In this document: positions 1 to 9,407 of the stretch, one piece after another
How the letters are laid out: each line of letters opens with the position of its first letter
How positions within the stretch are numbered: the first letter of the stretch is position 1
Origin: Neptuniibacter sp. 1_MG-2023
Lineage (GTDB): Bacteria > Pseudomonadota > Gammaproteobacteria > Pseudomonadales > Balneatricaceae
Reading direction: 5' to 3'
Length of the DNA stretch: 64,000 nt
Assembly: GCF_030547185.1 (NCBI RefSeq)
Contig: NZ_JAUOQR010000007.1
Span: 62,001-126,000 of the forward strand
Translations under genes and position numbers: made by a program
The notes under the pieces: generated by a model
What the model was told of the DNA's origin: nothing
Databases searched by the model: none
What the model saw: the letters and a program-made list of their open reading frames with translations, nothing else

Positions 1-1319
1 TTATCACACTAATAACCGGGTTTATTATCTGGATTCCGGTTTACCGCGTTAGACAAGACCTCCGCACACGAGATGGATTTTTAATTACGGTACTCTTCTG
101 GGCAGTATTGGGTTTTTTCGGGGCCTTTCCTTTTATGATCACCGAGGATCCCCACCTCTCTTTCGTTGATGCTGTGTTTGAATCTATGTCCGGTTTAACA
201 ACCACCGGAGCCACCGTTATAACCGGTATTGATTATCTGCCTAAATCAATCCTCTTCTATCGCCAACAACTCCAATGGTTAGGCGGTATGGGTATCATCG
301 TATTAGCGGTGGCGATTCTGCCAATGCTGGGTATCGGGGGCATGCAGCTATACAGGGCAGAGATACCTGGGCCGGTAAAAGACTCTAAACTTACGCCGCG
401 TATTACTGAAACAGCCAAAGCCCTTTGGTATATCTATCTATCCCTAACAATCGTTTGTGGCGTAGGTTATTGGCTAGCAGGCATGGACGTATTTGACGCG
501 GTGAGTCATAGCTTCTCCACCGTCGCGATTGGTGGATTCTCAACCCACGATGCCAGTATTGGTCACTTTGATTCAGTCACTATAGAACTGATCTGCGTGT
601 TCTTTATGATTGTCTCCACCGCTAACTTTGGCCTGCATTTCTTTGCTTGGCGCCAACGCTCTATCAGCCACTATTTAAAAGACCCTGAATTCAAGTTTTA
701 CCTTTCAACATTGGTCGGTATAACAATAATTGCCCTTATAGCCTTAATCGTCACCAACACTTATGAGCCTGCAGAATCTCTCCGTAAAGCGTTGTTCATG
801 GTTGTCTCTATAGCCACAACAACCGGCTTCGCGACTGCTGACTTTGCCCACTGGCCCGTCATGCTGCCATTCCTCCTCTTCGTCGCCACCTTTGCCGGCG
901 GCTGTGCAGGCTCAACCGGCGGCGGTATGAAAGTAATACGTGTTTTACTTATCCTCAAACAGGGTTATCGTGAGATTCAACGTCTCGTTCACCCGAACGC
1001 GATCATTCCCGTTAAACTAGGCAAAAAGCCCGTATCCGATCGCGTATTAGAAGCGGTCTGGGGATTTTTCTCGGTTTATATGATCGTATTCGTTGTCATG
1101 CTACTTGCATTACTCGCTACCGGTTTAGATCAAGTAACAGCCTGGTCTGCCGTAGGTGCAACCTTGAACAATTTAGGTCCGGGTCTAGGTGGCGTTTCAA
1201 CCCATTACGGTGACTTAAATCAGCCAGCAAAATGGGTGCTTTGTTTTGCAATGCTGCTAGGGCGATTAGAAGTATTCACACTGCTTGTATTATTTACACC
1301 TATATTCTGGAAACGATAA
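1..1319 (+). CDS. trkH: TrkH-family potassium uptake protein (5' end outside window)
   Basis: This is the membrane subunit of the Trk potassium uptake system, which works with the cytoplasmic NAD-binding protein TrkA. The reading frame is open from base 3, upstream of any start codon, so the gene begins before the window; roughly the first 45 residues of a typical 480-residue TrkH are missing. Four pore-loop signatures typical of the family are visible in order: TTTGATVITG, VAIGGFSTHD, TTTGFATADF and NNLGPGLGG, each with the filter glycine, separated by hydrophobic helices. The protein ends normally at a TAA. The next gene follows on the same strand after about 50 bases. Identification is firm; TrkH rather than the paralogue TrkG is inferred. 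Confidence 0.93.
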   Translation, partial: ITLITGFIIWIPVYRVRQDLRTRDGFLITVLFWAVLGFFGAFPFMITEDPHLSFVDAVFESMSGLTTTGATVITGIDYLPKSILFYRQQLQWLGGMGIIVLAVAILPMLGIGGMQLYRAEIPGPVKDSKLTPRITETAKALWYIYLSLTIVCGVGYWLAGMDVFDAVSHSFSTVAIGGFSTHDASIGHFDSVTIELICVFFMIVSTANFGLHFFAWRQRSISHYLKDPEFKFYLSTLVGITIIALIALIVTNTYEPAESLRKALFMVVSIATTTGFATADFAHWPVMLPFLLFVATFAGGCAGSTGGGMKVIRVLLILKQGYREIQRLVHPNAIIPVKLGKKPVSDRVLEAVWGFFSVYMIVFVVMLLALLATGLDQVTAWSAVGATLNNLGPGLGGVSTHYGDLNQPAKWVLCFAMLLGRLEVFTLLVLFTPIFWKR

Positions 1320-1368
1320 GTAACCTGTAAAATAGATTTTAAGTTATTAAAAAGTTGAGACCTAAACC

Positions 1369-1815
1369 ATGCGTTATACCGTATACCTTTCTGGCGAAAT
1401 TCATTCCGACTGGCGCGACCAGATCAAAAAAGCTATTAATCAAAACGGCCTACCGATCGACGTCTTAACGCCAAATACAGACCACGAATCAAGTGATGGT
1501 TGCGCTACCGAAATTTTAGGCCCAGAAGAGTCCAATTTCTGGACCGATCACAAATCAGCAAAAATGAATACTATGCGCCACATGACCGCTATCAAACGCG
1601 CAGATATAGTGATTGTTCGTTTTGGCAATAAATACCGCCAATGGAATGCAGCCTTTGATGCGGGCTTTGCGATTGCTAATGGAAAATCACTTATTGTGGA
1701 ACACGCTCCAGAACTAACCCATCCACTCAAAGAGATCGATGCCTGTGCTCATGCCGTTGCAGAAAACACTGAACAGGTTATTGAGACCCTTAAATACCTC
1801 TGTTTAGATTACTAA
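1369..1815 (+). CDS. YtoQ-type nucleoside 2-deoxyribosyltransferase-like protein
   Basis: The 148-residue product begins MRYTVYLSGEIHSDW and resembles the YtoQ family, which has the fold of nucleoside 2-deoxyribosyltransferases. The segment ADIVIVRFGNKYRQWNAAFDAGFA matches in spirit the acidic nucleotide-binding and catalytic part of that fold, but the actual substrate of the family is not established to my knowledge. It lies about 50 bases after trkH and ahead of a strong terminator, so it may be transcribed with trkH. No signal peptide or membrane segment is visible, so a cytosolic protein is expected. Confidence 0.72.
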   Translation: MRYTVYLSGEIHSDWRDQIKKAINQNGLPIDVLTPNTDHESSDGCATEILGPEESNFWTDHKSAKMNTMRHMTAIKRADIVIVRFGNKYRQWNAAFDAGFAIANGKSLIVEHAPELTHPLKEIDACAHAVAENTEQVIETLKYLCLDY

Positions 1816-1828
1816 TTTTCTACCTTGA

Positions 1829-1861
1829 GATTGGGCAGACTTTAGTTCTGCTCAATCTTTT
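1829..1861 (+). terminator. Rho-independent terminator after the YtoQ-like gene
   Basis: An 11-base stem with one mismatch (GATTGgGCAGA / TCTGCtCAATC) is closed by a short loop and followed by TTTT. It separates the trkH-ytoQ transcript from glyQS. Confidence 0.75.
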
Positions 1862-1926
1862 CACTAAAAAACCCTTTTTATCCCATCTTCTCTGCATTCC
1901 TAAGACCGATTGATCATTTTTTGTTG

Positions 1927-1932
1927 TATAAT
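1927..1932 (+). promoter_or_regulatory. Probable -10 element of the glyQS promoter
   Basis: A perfect TATAAT lies 30 bases before the chosen glyQ start. No convincing -35 box is seen at the usual 16-18 base spacing, so the promoter assignment rests on the -10 box and its position between the upstream terminator and glyQ. Confidence 0.5.
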
Positions 1933-1961
1933 TGCCGGCTAATTTTTCGGCCAATTTTACA

Positions 1962-2933
1962 ATGGTGAACTCTGTGACTGATAAGGCAACCCCAGACGTA
2001 AGCACATTTCAGGGGCTGATCCTTGCTCTCCAGGAATACTGGGCAGAGCAGGGCTGTGTGATCGTACAACCGCTTGATATGGAGGTTGGTGCTGGCACCT
2101 TCCACCCATCTACTTTTCTTCGTGCTATCGGACCAGAAACTTGGCGCGCGGCTTATGTTCAGCCAAGCCGCCGACCAACCGATGGCCGTTATGGTGAAAA
2201 CCCTAACCGTCTTCAGCATTACTACCAATTCCAAGTTGTACTGAAACCATCCCCAGATAACATTCAGGAGCTTTACCTTGGCTCTCTCCGACATATGGGT
2301 GTAGATCTAGGTATTCATGATGTTCGTTTCGTAGAGGACAACTGGGAATCACCAACACTGGGCGCTTGGGGCCTTGGTTGGGAAGTATGGCTTAACGGCA
2401 TGGAAGTGACTCAGTTCACCTACTTCCAACAAGCCGGTGGGCTTGAATGCTATCCCGTTACTGGTGAGATCACCTACGGTTTAGAACGTATTGCCATGTA
2501 TCTGCAGAATGTTGATAGCGTATACGATCTTATTTGGGCTAAAAACTCAGATGGTACAGTGGTTACTTATGGCGATGTATTCCACCAAAACGAAGTTGAG
2601 CAATCTACTTATAACTTCGAACATGCCGATGTACCTAAACTATTTGAACTGTTCGACCATTGCGAAGCTGAGTGTAACAAGCTACTTCAACTTGAAAAGC
2701 CGTTACCTCTACCCGCTTACGAACAGGTTCTTAAGGCATCTCATACCTTCAATTTATTAGATGCTCGCCATGCGATCTCAGTAACTGAACGCCAACGTTT
2801 TATTCTACGTGTACGTACTTTGGCACGTGAAGTTGCAAACGCATATTTCAATACGCGTAAAGAACTTGGATTTCCGCTAGCACCTGAAGCAATTCGTCAG
2901 GAAGTACTGGCTAACTGCGAGGAGAGCAAATAA
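1962..2933 (+). CDS. glyQ: Glycyl-tRNA synthetase alpha subunit
   Basis: This catalytic alpha chain of the heterotetrameric (alpha2beta2) bacterial glycyl-tRNA synthetase carries the family's highly conserved N-terminal block beginning [19 protein letters not shown], followed by the [17 protein letters not shown] segment that belongs to the class II active site. I place the start at the ATG at 1962 because an upstream TTG would add residues not usual in the family; a GTG at 1974 is also possible and neither has a clear ribosome-binding site. The product is about 323 residues. The stop codon overlaps the ATG of glyS by one base (TAATG), so the two subunits are translationally coupled. Confidence 0.96.
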   Translation: MVNSVTDKATPDVSTFQGLILALQEYWAEQGCVIVQPLDMEVGAGTFHPSTFLRAIGPETWRAAYVQPSRRPTDGRYGENPNRLQHYYQFQVVLKPSPDNIQELYLGSLRHMGVDLGIHDVRFVEDNWESPTLGAWGLGWEVWLNGMEVTQFTYFQQAGGLECYPVTGEITYGLERIAMYLQNVDSVYDLIWAKNSDGTVVTYGDVFHQNEVEQSTYNFEHADVPKLFELFDHCEAECNKLLQLEKPLPLPAYEQVLKASHTFNLLDARHAISVTERQRFILRVRTLAREVANAYFNTRKELGFPLAPEAIRQEVLANCEESK

Positions 2934-4981
2934 TGTCACATCAGGATTTTCTCGTAGAACTAGGTACTGAAGAGCTACCACCTAAAGCACTTAAAACGCT
3001 GTCTAACGCGTTTACCCAAGGCATTACCTCGGGTCTAAAAGAAGCGGGTGTAGGTTTTGGCGACGTTAAAAGCTACGCTTCACCACGCAGACTTGCTGTA
3101 CTGATTAGCGCACTAGATGAGAAACAGGCCGACCGAGATATTGAGCGTCGCGGCCCATCAGTGAAAGCACCAGAAAAGGCTGTCGAAGGCTTTGCCCGTT
3201 CTTGCGGTGTTAGCGCCAATCAGTTAGAAACCATCTCAACGGATAAAGGTGATTACTTCAACTTCCGCAATACAGAAGAGGGGAAAGCAACAGCACTTCT
3301 TCTTCCAACCTTAGTTGAAAACTCACTAAACAAACTACCTATCCCTAAACGTATGCGTTGGGGTTCTTCACGGGTTGAGTTTGTCCGTCCGGTTCACTGG
3401 CTAGTGATGCTATTAGGCGATGATGTTATTGATTGTGAAATTCTAGGGCTTAAATCAGGGCGCAAAACCCGTGGTCACCGATTCCATTACAACAACGATA
3501 TTGAGTTAATCACGCCATCTGAATATGCGGCAACGCTAAAAACACCCGGCATGGTCATTGCGGATTACGAAGAACGTCTTGAACTAATTCGCCAGCAAGT
3601 CATTGCTGAGGGTGAAAAAATCAGCGCCACTGCTCAAATAGATGAAGATCTACTGGATGAAGTAACCGCACTGAATGAGTGGCCCGTTGCTCTAACCGGT
3701 CGTTTTGAAGAGCGCTTTTTAGATGTACCTGCGGAAGCCCTGATCTCTTCAATGAAAGAGCATCAGAAATATTTCCATCATTTAGACAGCGAAGGCAAGT
3801 TGCTGCCGAACTTCACAACCATCTGCAACATCGTTTCAAACGATCCGCAGCAGGTTATAGAAGGGAATGAAAAAGTTATTCGTCCACGTCTATCCGACGC
3901 GGCATTCTTTTTTGAGACCGACAAGAAGAGCACGCTTGAGTCCCGCGTTGAAAAATTAAAAAGCATTGTCTTCCAGAAAGACCTTGGCACTCTGCATGAT
4001 AAAGCATCACGTATCAGCACCCTTGCTGGTAAAGTGGCTTCCGTACTAGGTGAAGATCAAGCCAAAGCAGAACGGGCAGGGCTTTTAGCAAAAACCGATC
4101 TAATGACAGATATGGTTTATGAGTTCACCGACCTGCAAGGGCTAATGGGTTACCACTACGCGCTAAACGATGGCGAAGATAAAGATGTAGCGCTGGCTCA
4201 AAACGAACAATACATGCCACGCTTTTCGGGTGATGAATTACCAGAAACAGCACCCGGCATCGCTGTAGCCATTGCGGATCGTCTGGACACCCTAACAGGG
4301 CTTTTTGGTATCAATCAGCCACCGACAGGATCTAAAGATCCTTTTGCTTTACGTCGTGCAGCTTTAGGCGTTCTACGTATTATTGTGGATCGCAACCTTG
4401 ATTTAGATCTTCGCGAACTATTAACTATCGCTGCCAACAACCACACAAGCTTACCGGCTCGTGATGGCTTGGAAGATAAAGTTCTCGACTTTATGCTTGA
4501 GCGATTCCGCGCATGGTATGAAGATGTAAACATCAATGCCGAAGTGTTCTTGGCTGTACTGGCAATCAAACCTACACGTCCGTTAGATTTTGATCGTCGC
4601 GTCAAAGCAGTGAATCATTTCCGCAGCCTAACAGAAGCCAACGCATTGGCAGCAGCTAATAAGCGTGTATCCAACATCCTTTCCAAACAGGGTGTAACTG
4701 GCATATCTGATGTTAATCCAGCTCTTCTATCTGAAGCAGCAGAGAAGTCGTTAGCAAGCGCAATTGATGCACAGAAAGCAGTTCTAGCGCCACTATTTGC
4801 CGAAGGTAAATATCAAGAAGCCCTAGAATCACTAGCAGGACTTCGCGCGCCTGTTGATGCATTCTTCGAAGACGTAATGGTTATGGCTGATGACGAGGCG
4901 GTTAAAAATAATCGTCTAGCACTGCTTAGTCAGCTTCGCGCTCTATTCTTGGGTGTAGCAGACATCTCCGTTCTCGGATAA
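2933..4981 (+). CDS. glyS: Glycyl-tRNA synthetase beta subunit
   Basis: The 682-residue product starts [20 protein letters not shown], the signature N-terminus of GlyS. The beta chain supplies tRNA recognition: an N-terminal B3/B4-like and HD-type region and a C-terminal anticodon-binding region. The motif GSKDPFALRRAALGVLRI in the second half is diagnostic. Length is normal for the family (about 690). It overlaps glyQ by one base and is followed by a terminator, so glyQS forms a two-gene operon. Confidence 0.97.
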   Translation: MSHQDFLVELGTEELPPKALKTLSNAFTQGITSGLKEAGVGFGDVKSYASPRRLAVLISALDEKQADRDIERRGPSVKAPEKAVEGFARSCGVSANQLETISTDKGDYFNFRNTEEGKATALLLPTLVENSLNKLPIPKRMRWGSSRVEFVRPVHWLVMLLGDDVIDCEILGLKSGRKTRGHRFHYNNDIELITPSEYAATLKTPGMVIADYEERLELIRQQVIAEGEKISATAQIDEDLLDEVTALNEWPVALTGRFEERFLDVPAEALISSMKEHQKYFHHLDSEGKLLPNFTTICNIVSNDPQQVIEGNEKVIRPRLSDAAFFFETDKKSTLESRVEKLKSIVFQKDLGTLHDKASRISTLAGKVASVLGEDQAKAERAGLLAKTDLMTDMVYEFTDLQGLMGYHYALNDGEDKDVALAQNEQYMPRFSGDELPETAPGIAVAIADRLDTLTGLFGINQPPTGSKDPFALRRAALGVLRIIVDRNLDLDLRELLTIAANNHTSLPARDGLEDKVLDFMLERFRAWYEDVNINAEVFLAVLAIKPTRPLDFDRRVKAVNHFRSLTEANALAAANKRVSNILSKQGVTGISDVNPALLSEAAEKSLASAIDAQKAVLAPLFAEGKYQEALESLAGLRAPVDAFFEDVMVMADDEAVKNNRLALLSQLRALFLGVADISVLG

Positions 4982-5002
4982 GACTCCGCACTCAGTTATA
5001 AT

Positions 5003-5030
5003 AAAAGCCGGCCATTACGCCGGCTTTTTT
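5003..5030 (+). terminator. Rho-independent terminator of glyQS
   Basis: The hairpin AAAAGCCGGC / GCCGGCTTTTTT, with loop around cattac, follows the glyS stop by about 20 bases. Confidence 0.88.
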
Positions 5031-5035
5031 ATTGA

Positions 5036-5051
5036 CGTTTCACGTGAAACA
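5036..5051. promoter_or_regulatory. parS: parS centromere site 1
   Basis: The sequence cGTTTCACGTGAAACa matches the bacterial chromosomal parS consensus TGTTTCACGTGAAACA at 15 of 16 positions. It lies between glyS and gmhB. The ParB that would bind it is encoded at 43.8 kb. Confidence 0.9.
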
Positions 5052-5066
5052 CAGATCAACTCAACA

Positions 5067-5651
5067 ATGGCAAAAACTATGGCACTTATCGATCCAAACA
5101 AACTTATTATTCTTGACCGTGATGGTGTCATCAACGAAGACTCAGACCAGTATGTAAAATCACTAGAGGAATGGATTCCAATCAAAGGAAGTATCGAAGC
5201 GATCGCTGACCTATCAAAAGCCGGTTACACCCTTTGCGTGGCAACCAACCAATCAGGACTAGCCAGAAATTATTTTGATGAAAGCACGCTACATGCAATG
5301 CATAAGAAGCTAACGAATCTAGTCAGTGAAAAGGGCGGAATCATACACACAATAGAATACTGCCCTCACGGCCCTGACGATAATTGCGAATGCCGCAAAC
5401 CACTTCCTGGCATGTTTAAAAAAATTGCAGAGACCTTTGAGCTTTCAGATCTGTCAGGCTCATACACCATTGGTGACAGTGCCCGCGATCTTGTCGCAGG
5501 ATGCGAACTCAATAGCCAGCCGGTTTTGGTAAAAACAGGTAAAGGGCTGAAAACACTCTCGGCAAAAACCCATCCAGAAAACACATTAATCTTTGATGAT
5601 CTTAACGCCTTCGCAAAGCATTTACTCTCCAGTCACTCACTTAAAAGCTAA
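5067..5651 (+). CDS. gmhB: D-glycero-beta-D-manno-heptose-1,7-bisphosphate 7-phosphatase
   Basis: This HAD-superfamily phosphatase of the histidinol-phosphatase-like branch removes the C7 phosphate in synthesis of ADP-heptose for the lipopolysaccharide core. The nucleophile motif LDRDGVIN is at about residues 15-22, the threonine of motif II is in CVATNQSG, the cysteine zinc loop is CPHGPDDNCECRKP, and the acidic motif is IGDSARD. At 194 residues it matches the usual length. An internal ATG at 5079 could be the real start. A GmhB gene commonly sits behind glyS in gammaproteobacteria, as here. It is flanked by parS sites on both sides. Confidence 0.9.
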   Translation: MAKTMALIDPNKLIILDRDGVINEDSDQYVKSLEEWIPIKGSIEAIADLSKAGYTLCVATNQSGLARNYFDESTLHAMHKKLTNLVSEKGGIIHTIEYCPHGPDDNCECRKPLPGMFKKIAETFELSDLSGSYTIGDSARDLVAGCELNSQPVLVKTGKGLKTLSAKTHPENTLIFDDLNAFAKHLLSSHSLKS

Positions 5652-5699
5652 GACAAATAATGCCGAAATAATTTTCCTGCCAGTCGGTCTTATAAAAAA

Positions 5700-5725
5700 C
5701 TCAGCGTTTCACGTGAAACACTGAG
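5700..5725. promoter_or_regulatory. parS: parS centromere site 2, within a larger palindrome
   Basis: The parS core at 5705-5720 (cGTTTCACGTGAAACa) matches the consensus at 15 of 16 positions. The flanks extend the symmetry to about 26 bases (CTCAG on the left, CTGAG on the right), which could also let it act as an RNA hairpin behind gmhB. Confidence 0.9.
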
Positions 5726-5777
5726 CAAAAAAACCGTACAGCAAGGAAGGGGGCTTACACGGCATTGTTAGCAAAGT

Positions 5778-6446
5778 TTAAAAAGCGTAGCTCACTGACA
5801 ACTTAAGGCTGTCGAAATCCACTTCGTTAGGATTCAATTTACCCGGCACAGCAACCTCAGGTAGAGGATCAAAACTTAGATCATTGATCTGAATATACTC
5901 ACCCTTAACTGACCACTGCTTATCCACTTGATACTCAAAGCCCGCCCCCAAGGACAGACCAACTTCTGACGCATCACCACTTCGCATAGGCGGGGCAAAT
6001 GGATAGCTATTATGGATATCAAAATCTAAGACTGTCGCGCCCGCAATTCCGTAAACAGAAAACTTACTTGTTACATCAACCCCAGCTTTAAAGTTAATAC
6101 CATAAGAGCTATTAAGCTCCAACTGAGTTTGCAGCATATTGTTGATGTTGGTTGTCTCAGCATTTTCATCATTATAAAACGCTTCCGCTACAACGAATGC
6201 ATCATCCGTTAAATGTAATTTATACCCAAGATGCACACCAACAGCCACATCCGTTTCTTCTGCAAAACTGGTAATACTTGGGCTAGTAGCGCTACCCGTA
6301 TTACGTTCAATACTGTGACCAAACGTAGAACTCTGCAACTGACCACCCACGTAAAAACCATCAGCAGCCATAGCGCCCGCACTCATCACCGACGACAAAA
6401 CAACAGCAGAAACAACCGCACTTAATTTAGCTTTAGAACTGTTCAT
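5778..6446 (-). CDS. Outer-membrane beta-barrel protein
   Basis: The 222-residue product has a clear signal peptide (MNSSKAKLSAVVSAVVLSSVMSAGAMA, cleavage after AMA) and a mature part of alternating amphipathic strands ending in SVSYAF, with the terminal phenylalanine used for BAM recognition. It resembles small eight-stranded OmpA/OmpW/opacity-type barrels, but I cannot name a specific family. The start at 6446 is chosen because GGAGAG precedes it at good spacing and the signal peptide begins there; a longer frame reaches 6485. It is transcribed divergently from the response regulator at 6711, so that two-component system may control it (inference). Confidence 0.82.
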   Translation of the reverse strand: MNSSKAKLSAVVSAVVLSSVMSAGAMAADGFYVGGQLQSSTFGHSIERNTGSATSPSITSFAEETDVAVGVHLGYKLHLTDDAFVVAEAFYNDENAETTNINNMLQTQLELNSSYGINFKAGVDVTSKFSVYGIAGATVLDFDIHNSYPFAPPMRSGDASEVGLSLGAGFEYQVDKQWSVKGEYIQINDLSFDPLPEVAVPGKLNPNEVDFDSLKLSVSYAF

Positions 6447-6710
6447 TAAATCTCTCCGTCTAAACGACCAAACAGAGGCCGCCATATAATTTCAGATCGG
6501 AACTAGTTTAAAAAAGAGGGCAGGAGAAGGTATCAAGGGCACTTAACAATTAGGTGTTAATTCTATCCAGAGATATCACAGAAAAACTAAATAACCCATA
6601 TTTCGTGATACTCCTGTGAGAACTGATCGATAGAATTAAATCACCAATTAACTGTCACACTGACTGAGCACGATAAGAATAAATAGATTCTCACCTACAG
6701 GCGGGTACCA

Positions 6711-7424
6711 ATGGAAAATAAAAAAATACTGATTGTGGAGGACCAGAAAGATATAGCCGACCTGTTGAATCTTCATCTCGGTGATTTAGGCGCGATGGTG
6801 ACACTTTCTAGCGAAGGTAATGATGGCCTACAAAAAGCACTAACCGAAAGCTGGGATTTAATCATTCTCGACATCCAACTTCCCGGACCTTCAGGGTTAG
6901 AAATTTGCCGCCGCGTTCGGCGAGAGCAAACCTATATACCTGTGCTATTACTCACATCAAGATCAAGCGAATTGGATAGGGTGCTTGGCCTAGATCTAGG
7001 CGCCGATGATTACATCACAAAACCCTTCAGTGTAATGGAGTTTATTGCCCGTATCCGAGCAGTGTTTCGCCGTGAAGCAGCTATGCAGAAAGTAACCCAC
7101 AGCAACAAGCGAATAATAAAAGCAGGAGAGCTAACAATAGATGAAGATCAGCGCAGCGTATTTTTAGGCAAGGAAGAGATCGACTTAACGGCACGCGAGT
7201 TCGATCTACTCAAACATTTCGCCTCACACCCAGGACGAGTTTTTAGGCGTTCAGAACTCTTAGATCAAGTTTGGGGCTATGGTCATGACGGCTACGAACA
7301 CACAGTCAATTCTCATATAAATCGACTTAGAGCGAAAATAGAGCAGGACGCTAACAACCCAAAACAGATCGTCACCATTTGGGGTGTAGGTTACAAATTA
7401 GAAACCTTAGGCACTAACCCATGA
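6711..7424 (+). CDS. OmpR/PhoB-family response regulator
   Basis: This two-domain transcription regulator has an N-terminal receiver domain with acidic pocket E10-D11, phosphoacceptor D54 (LIILDIQLPG), switch residue in LLLTS and K104 (DDYITKPF). A C-terminal winged helix of the PhoB type follows (AREFDLLKHFASHPGRVFRRSELLDQVWG, ending VRTIWGVGYKLE-like at VTIWGVGYKLE). Its stop overlaps the start of the histidine kinase gene by four bases, so the pair is a translationally coupled two-component system. The signal is unknown. It is divergent from the outer-membrane barrel gene. Confidence 0.93.
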   Translation: MENKKILIVEDQKDIADLLNLHLGDLGAMVTLSSEGNDGLQKALTESWDLIILDIQLPGPSGLEICRRVRREQTYIPVLLLTSRSSELDRVLGLDLGADDYITKPFSVMEFIARIRAVFRREAAMQKVTHSNKRIIKAGELTIDEDQRSVFLGKEEIDLTAREFDLLKHFASHPGRVFRRSELLDQVWGYGHDGYEHTVNSHINRLRAKIEQDANNPKQIVTIWGVGYKLETLGTNP

Positions 7425-8974
7425 GCCAACCTATGCTTATTCGATCCCCTTTAAGTGCAGGTATAACTCGCACACTCAGCAGCAAGCTATCCATTGCACT
7501 TATACTCATCCTCATATCATCCAGTGTCGCTATGTTCTTTGCTGGCCAATTTTGGATGAAACGCTACAACGAAGAGATAACCCAAAAGATAAATGCCAGT
7601 ATCGCAATGTACGTTACGGACGCCTACGAACTGATCGACAAAGATGACGAAAAGCCCAATCTCGATGTGATAAAAAAACTTTCTCGCCAAGCGATGATCA
7701 TCAATCCCATAGCCGAAGTTTATCTACTGGACAGTACGGGCAGGATCATCGCCCACGCATTACCGGAAACCAGTATCCAACAAAGAACAATCCCTTTAGG
7801 GCCAATTAAAACCTTTATTAATGGCGATGCAGAATTTCCACTCCATGGCATTGACCCTCGCGATCCCACACGGACTAAAATATTTTCCGCCGCCCAAGTG
7901 CTTAACAATGGAACGCCTCAGGGCTACCTGTACGTGGTATTAGGCAGCAAGATACACCAAGAAATGGGTAAAGATATAAAGTCCAGCCACAGCCGCTCTA
8001 TGGCGGTTATGACCCTCTCTATGATCAGTCTAGCTGCCGTCACAGCAGGCCTCTTAATCTTTAGCTTACTGATAAATCCCCTCAGCAAGCTAAGCAAAAG
8101 GATAGGTCAATTTTCCGAACAGCAACTAGGGAAGACACTAGAGAGCAAACACAGATCTCTAAGCAAACCCTCAAAGCCGCAACCTGCTAAAGATGAGATC
8201 GACCAACTACAACAAACCTTTGCTCAGATGGCAGCACAGATTGAGCAACAGTTTGATCAACTAAAGGACGCCGACAATTCACGCCGTGAACTGATTGCCA
8301 ATGTATCCCATGACCTAAGAACCCCTTTAGCATCGACCCAAGGCTACTTAGAAACTTTACTCATCAAAGACAAACAGCTTACCGACAAGGAGCGCTTACA
8401 CTATCTAAAAACAGCGATCAGCAGCACAAGTCGTTTAGGCCAGTTAATCGGGGATCTATTTGAACTATCAAAACTAGAGGCCTTTAACGTAGCCCCAAAA
8501 TTTGAAACCTTCTCCTTAGCAGAGCTCGTTTACGATACCTTACAAGAGTTGGAGCTGGAGCTAAAAGATAAGGGAATTCACTACCAAGTTATCATCCCCA
8601 ATCACAGCCTTAATGTGCATGCAGATATCAGCCTTATTCAGCGGGTCTTTGAAAACCTAATTCGTAATGCTATCGCTTACACCCCTCAAAACGGGAATAT
8701 TGTTTTCCAACTAGAACCCCAAGCGACCTTCACAACAAAGGCAATTAAAATCAGCATTAGCGATAATGGCGCAGGCATAAGTCAGGATGATCTACCCCAT
8801 ATATTCGAGCGCTTTTACACCAACCCAGATAAAAGCAGAGAAGCGCATAATTCAACAGGGCTAGGTTTAGCTATAGTGAAGCGGATTTTAGAACTACATA
8901 ACAGTCCCATCAAAGTACGCAGCACCCTCAACCAGGGCACCTGTTTTGAGTTTTCATTACCATTCGCAACCTGA
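7421..8974 (+). CDS. Membrane sensor histidine kinase
   Basis: The 517-residue kinase has two membrane helices (about residues 24-45 and 198-220) bracketing a periplasmic sensor region, then a HAMP linker, a HisKA domain with H297 in VSHDLRTPLAS, and a GHKL ATPase domain with N box (ENLIRNAIAYTP), G1 (ISDNGAGIS), F box (FERFYT) and G2 (STGLGLAIV). It overlaps the response regulator gene by ATGA and is its obvious partner. The ligand cannot be deduced from the sequence. Confidence 0.93.
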   Translation: MSQPMLIRSPLSAGITRTLSSKLSIALILILISSSVAMFFAGQFWMKRYNEEITQKINASIAMYVTDAYELIDKDDEKPNLDVIKKLSRQAMIINPIAEVYLLDSTGRIIAHALPETSIQQRTIPLGPIKTFINGDAEFPLHGIDPRDPTRTKIFSAAQVLNNGTPQGYLYVVLGSKIHQEMGKDIKSSHSRSMAVMTLSMISLAAVTAGLLIFSLLINPLSKLSKRIGQFSEQQLGKTLESKHRSLSKPSKPQPAKDEIDQLQQTFAQMAAQIEQQFDQLKDADNSRRELIANVSHDLRTPLASTQGYLETLLIKDKQLTDKERLHYLKTAISSTSRLGQLIGDLFELSKLEAFNVAPKFETFSLAELVYDTLQELELELKDKGIHYQVIIPNHSLNVHADISLIQRVFENLIRNAIAYTPQNGNIVFQLEPQATFTTKAIKISISDNGAGISQDDLPHIFERFYTNPDKSREAHNSTGLGLAIVKRILELHNSPIKVRSTLNQGTCFEFSLPFAT

Positions 8975-9140
8975 GCATCAATACAAAAAAACAGCCCAAT
9001 ATAGGCCCCTATAAACAATCCAAACATAACCTAAAAAGTCCGCCACTCACTTACAAAGTTAATTGTATATCACTCACCTTTGTCATAAGGCTAGAAACCA
9101 ATACTGCAATTTTGGTAAATTAAGGACAGAGGAGGGAGCT

Positions 9141-9407
9141 ATGAAACCTGATACCACAGAAGCCATGCAAACACTCATCAAACAGATCAGAGAGACAATT
9201 CCATTCGACATGCCCGTCGCATTAATGTGTAACGGCCCTTGTACCGGCTGCGCTAAAAAGCTCTTAGATTATTTAGATATGGAACTGCTCGATAAAGAGA
9301 AAAACCTAAAGGAGGGAGAAATACCCAACCTTGGGGATATAGACAAACTGGCCAAAACAGCCAAGAAAATCTATCGATCACTGCAAAAGAACGGACTTGT
9401 GGATTAA
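9141..9407 (+). CDS. Small protein with a C-x3-C-x2-C motif
   Basis: The 88-residue product begins at an ATG preceded by a very strong ribosome-binding site (GAGGAGGGAG), which decides the start over an upstream in-frame codon. C30, C34 and C37 lie in CNGPCTGC, a spacing that could hold a metal or an iron-sulfur cluster; the protein is far too short to be a radical-SAM enzyme although the spacing is the same. The rest is helical and charged. I do not recognise the family. It stands alone between the two-component genes and the peroxidase gene. Confidence 0.65.
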   Translation: MKPDTTEAMQTLIKQIRETIPFDMPVALMCNGPCTGCAKKLLDYLDMELLDKEKNLKEGEIPNLGDIDKLAKTAKKIYRSLQKNGLVD

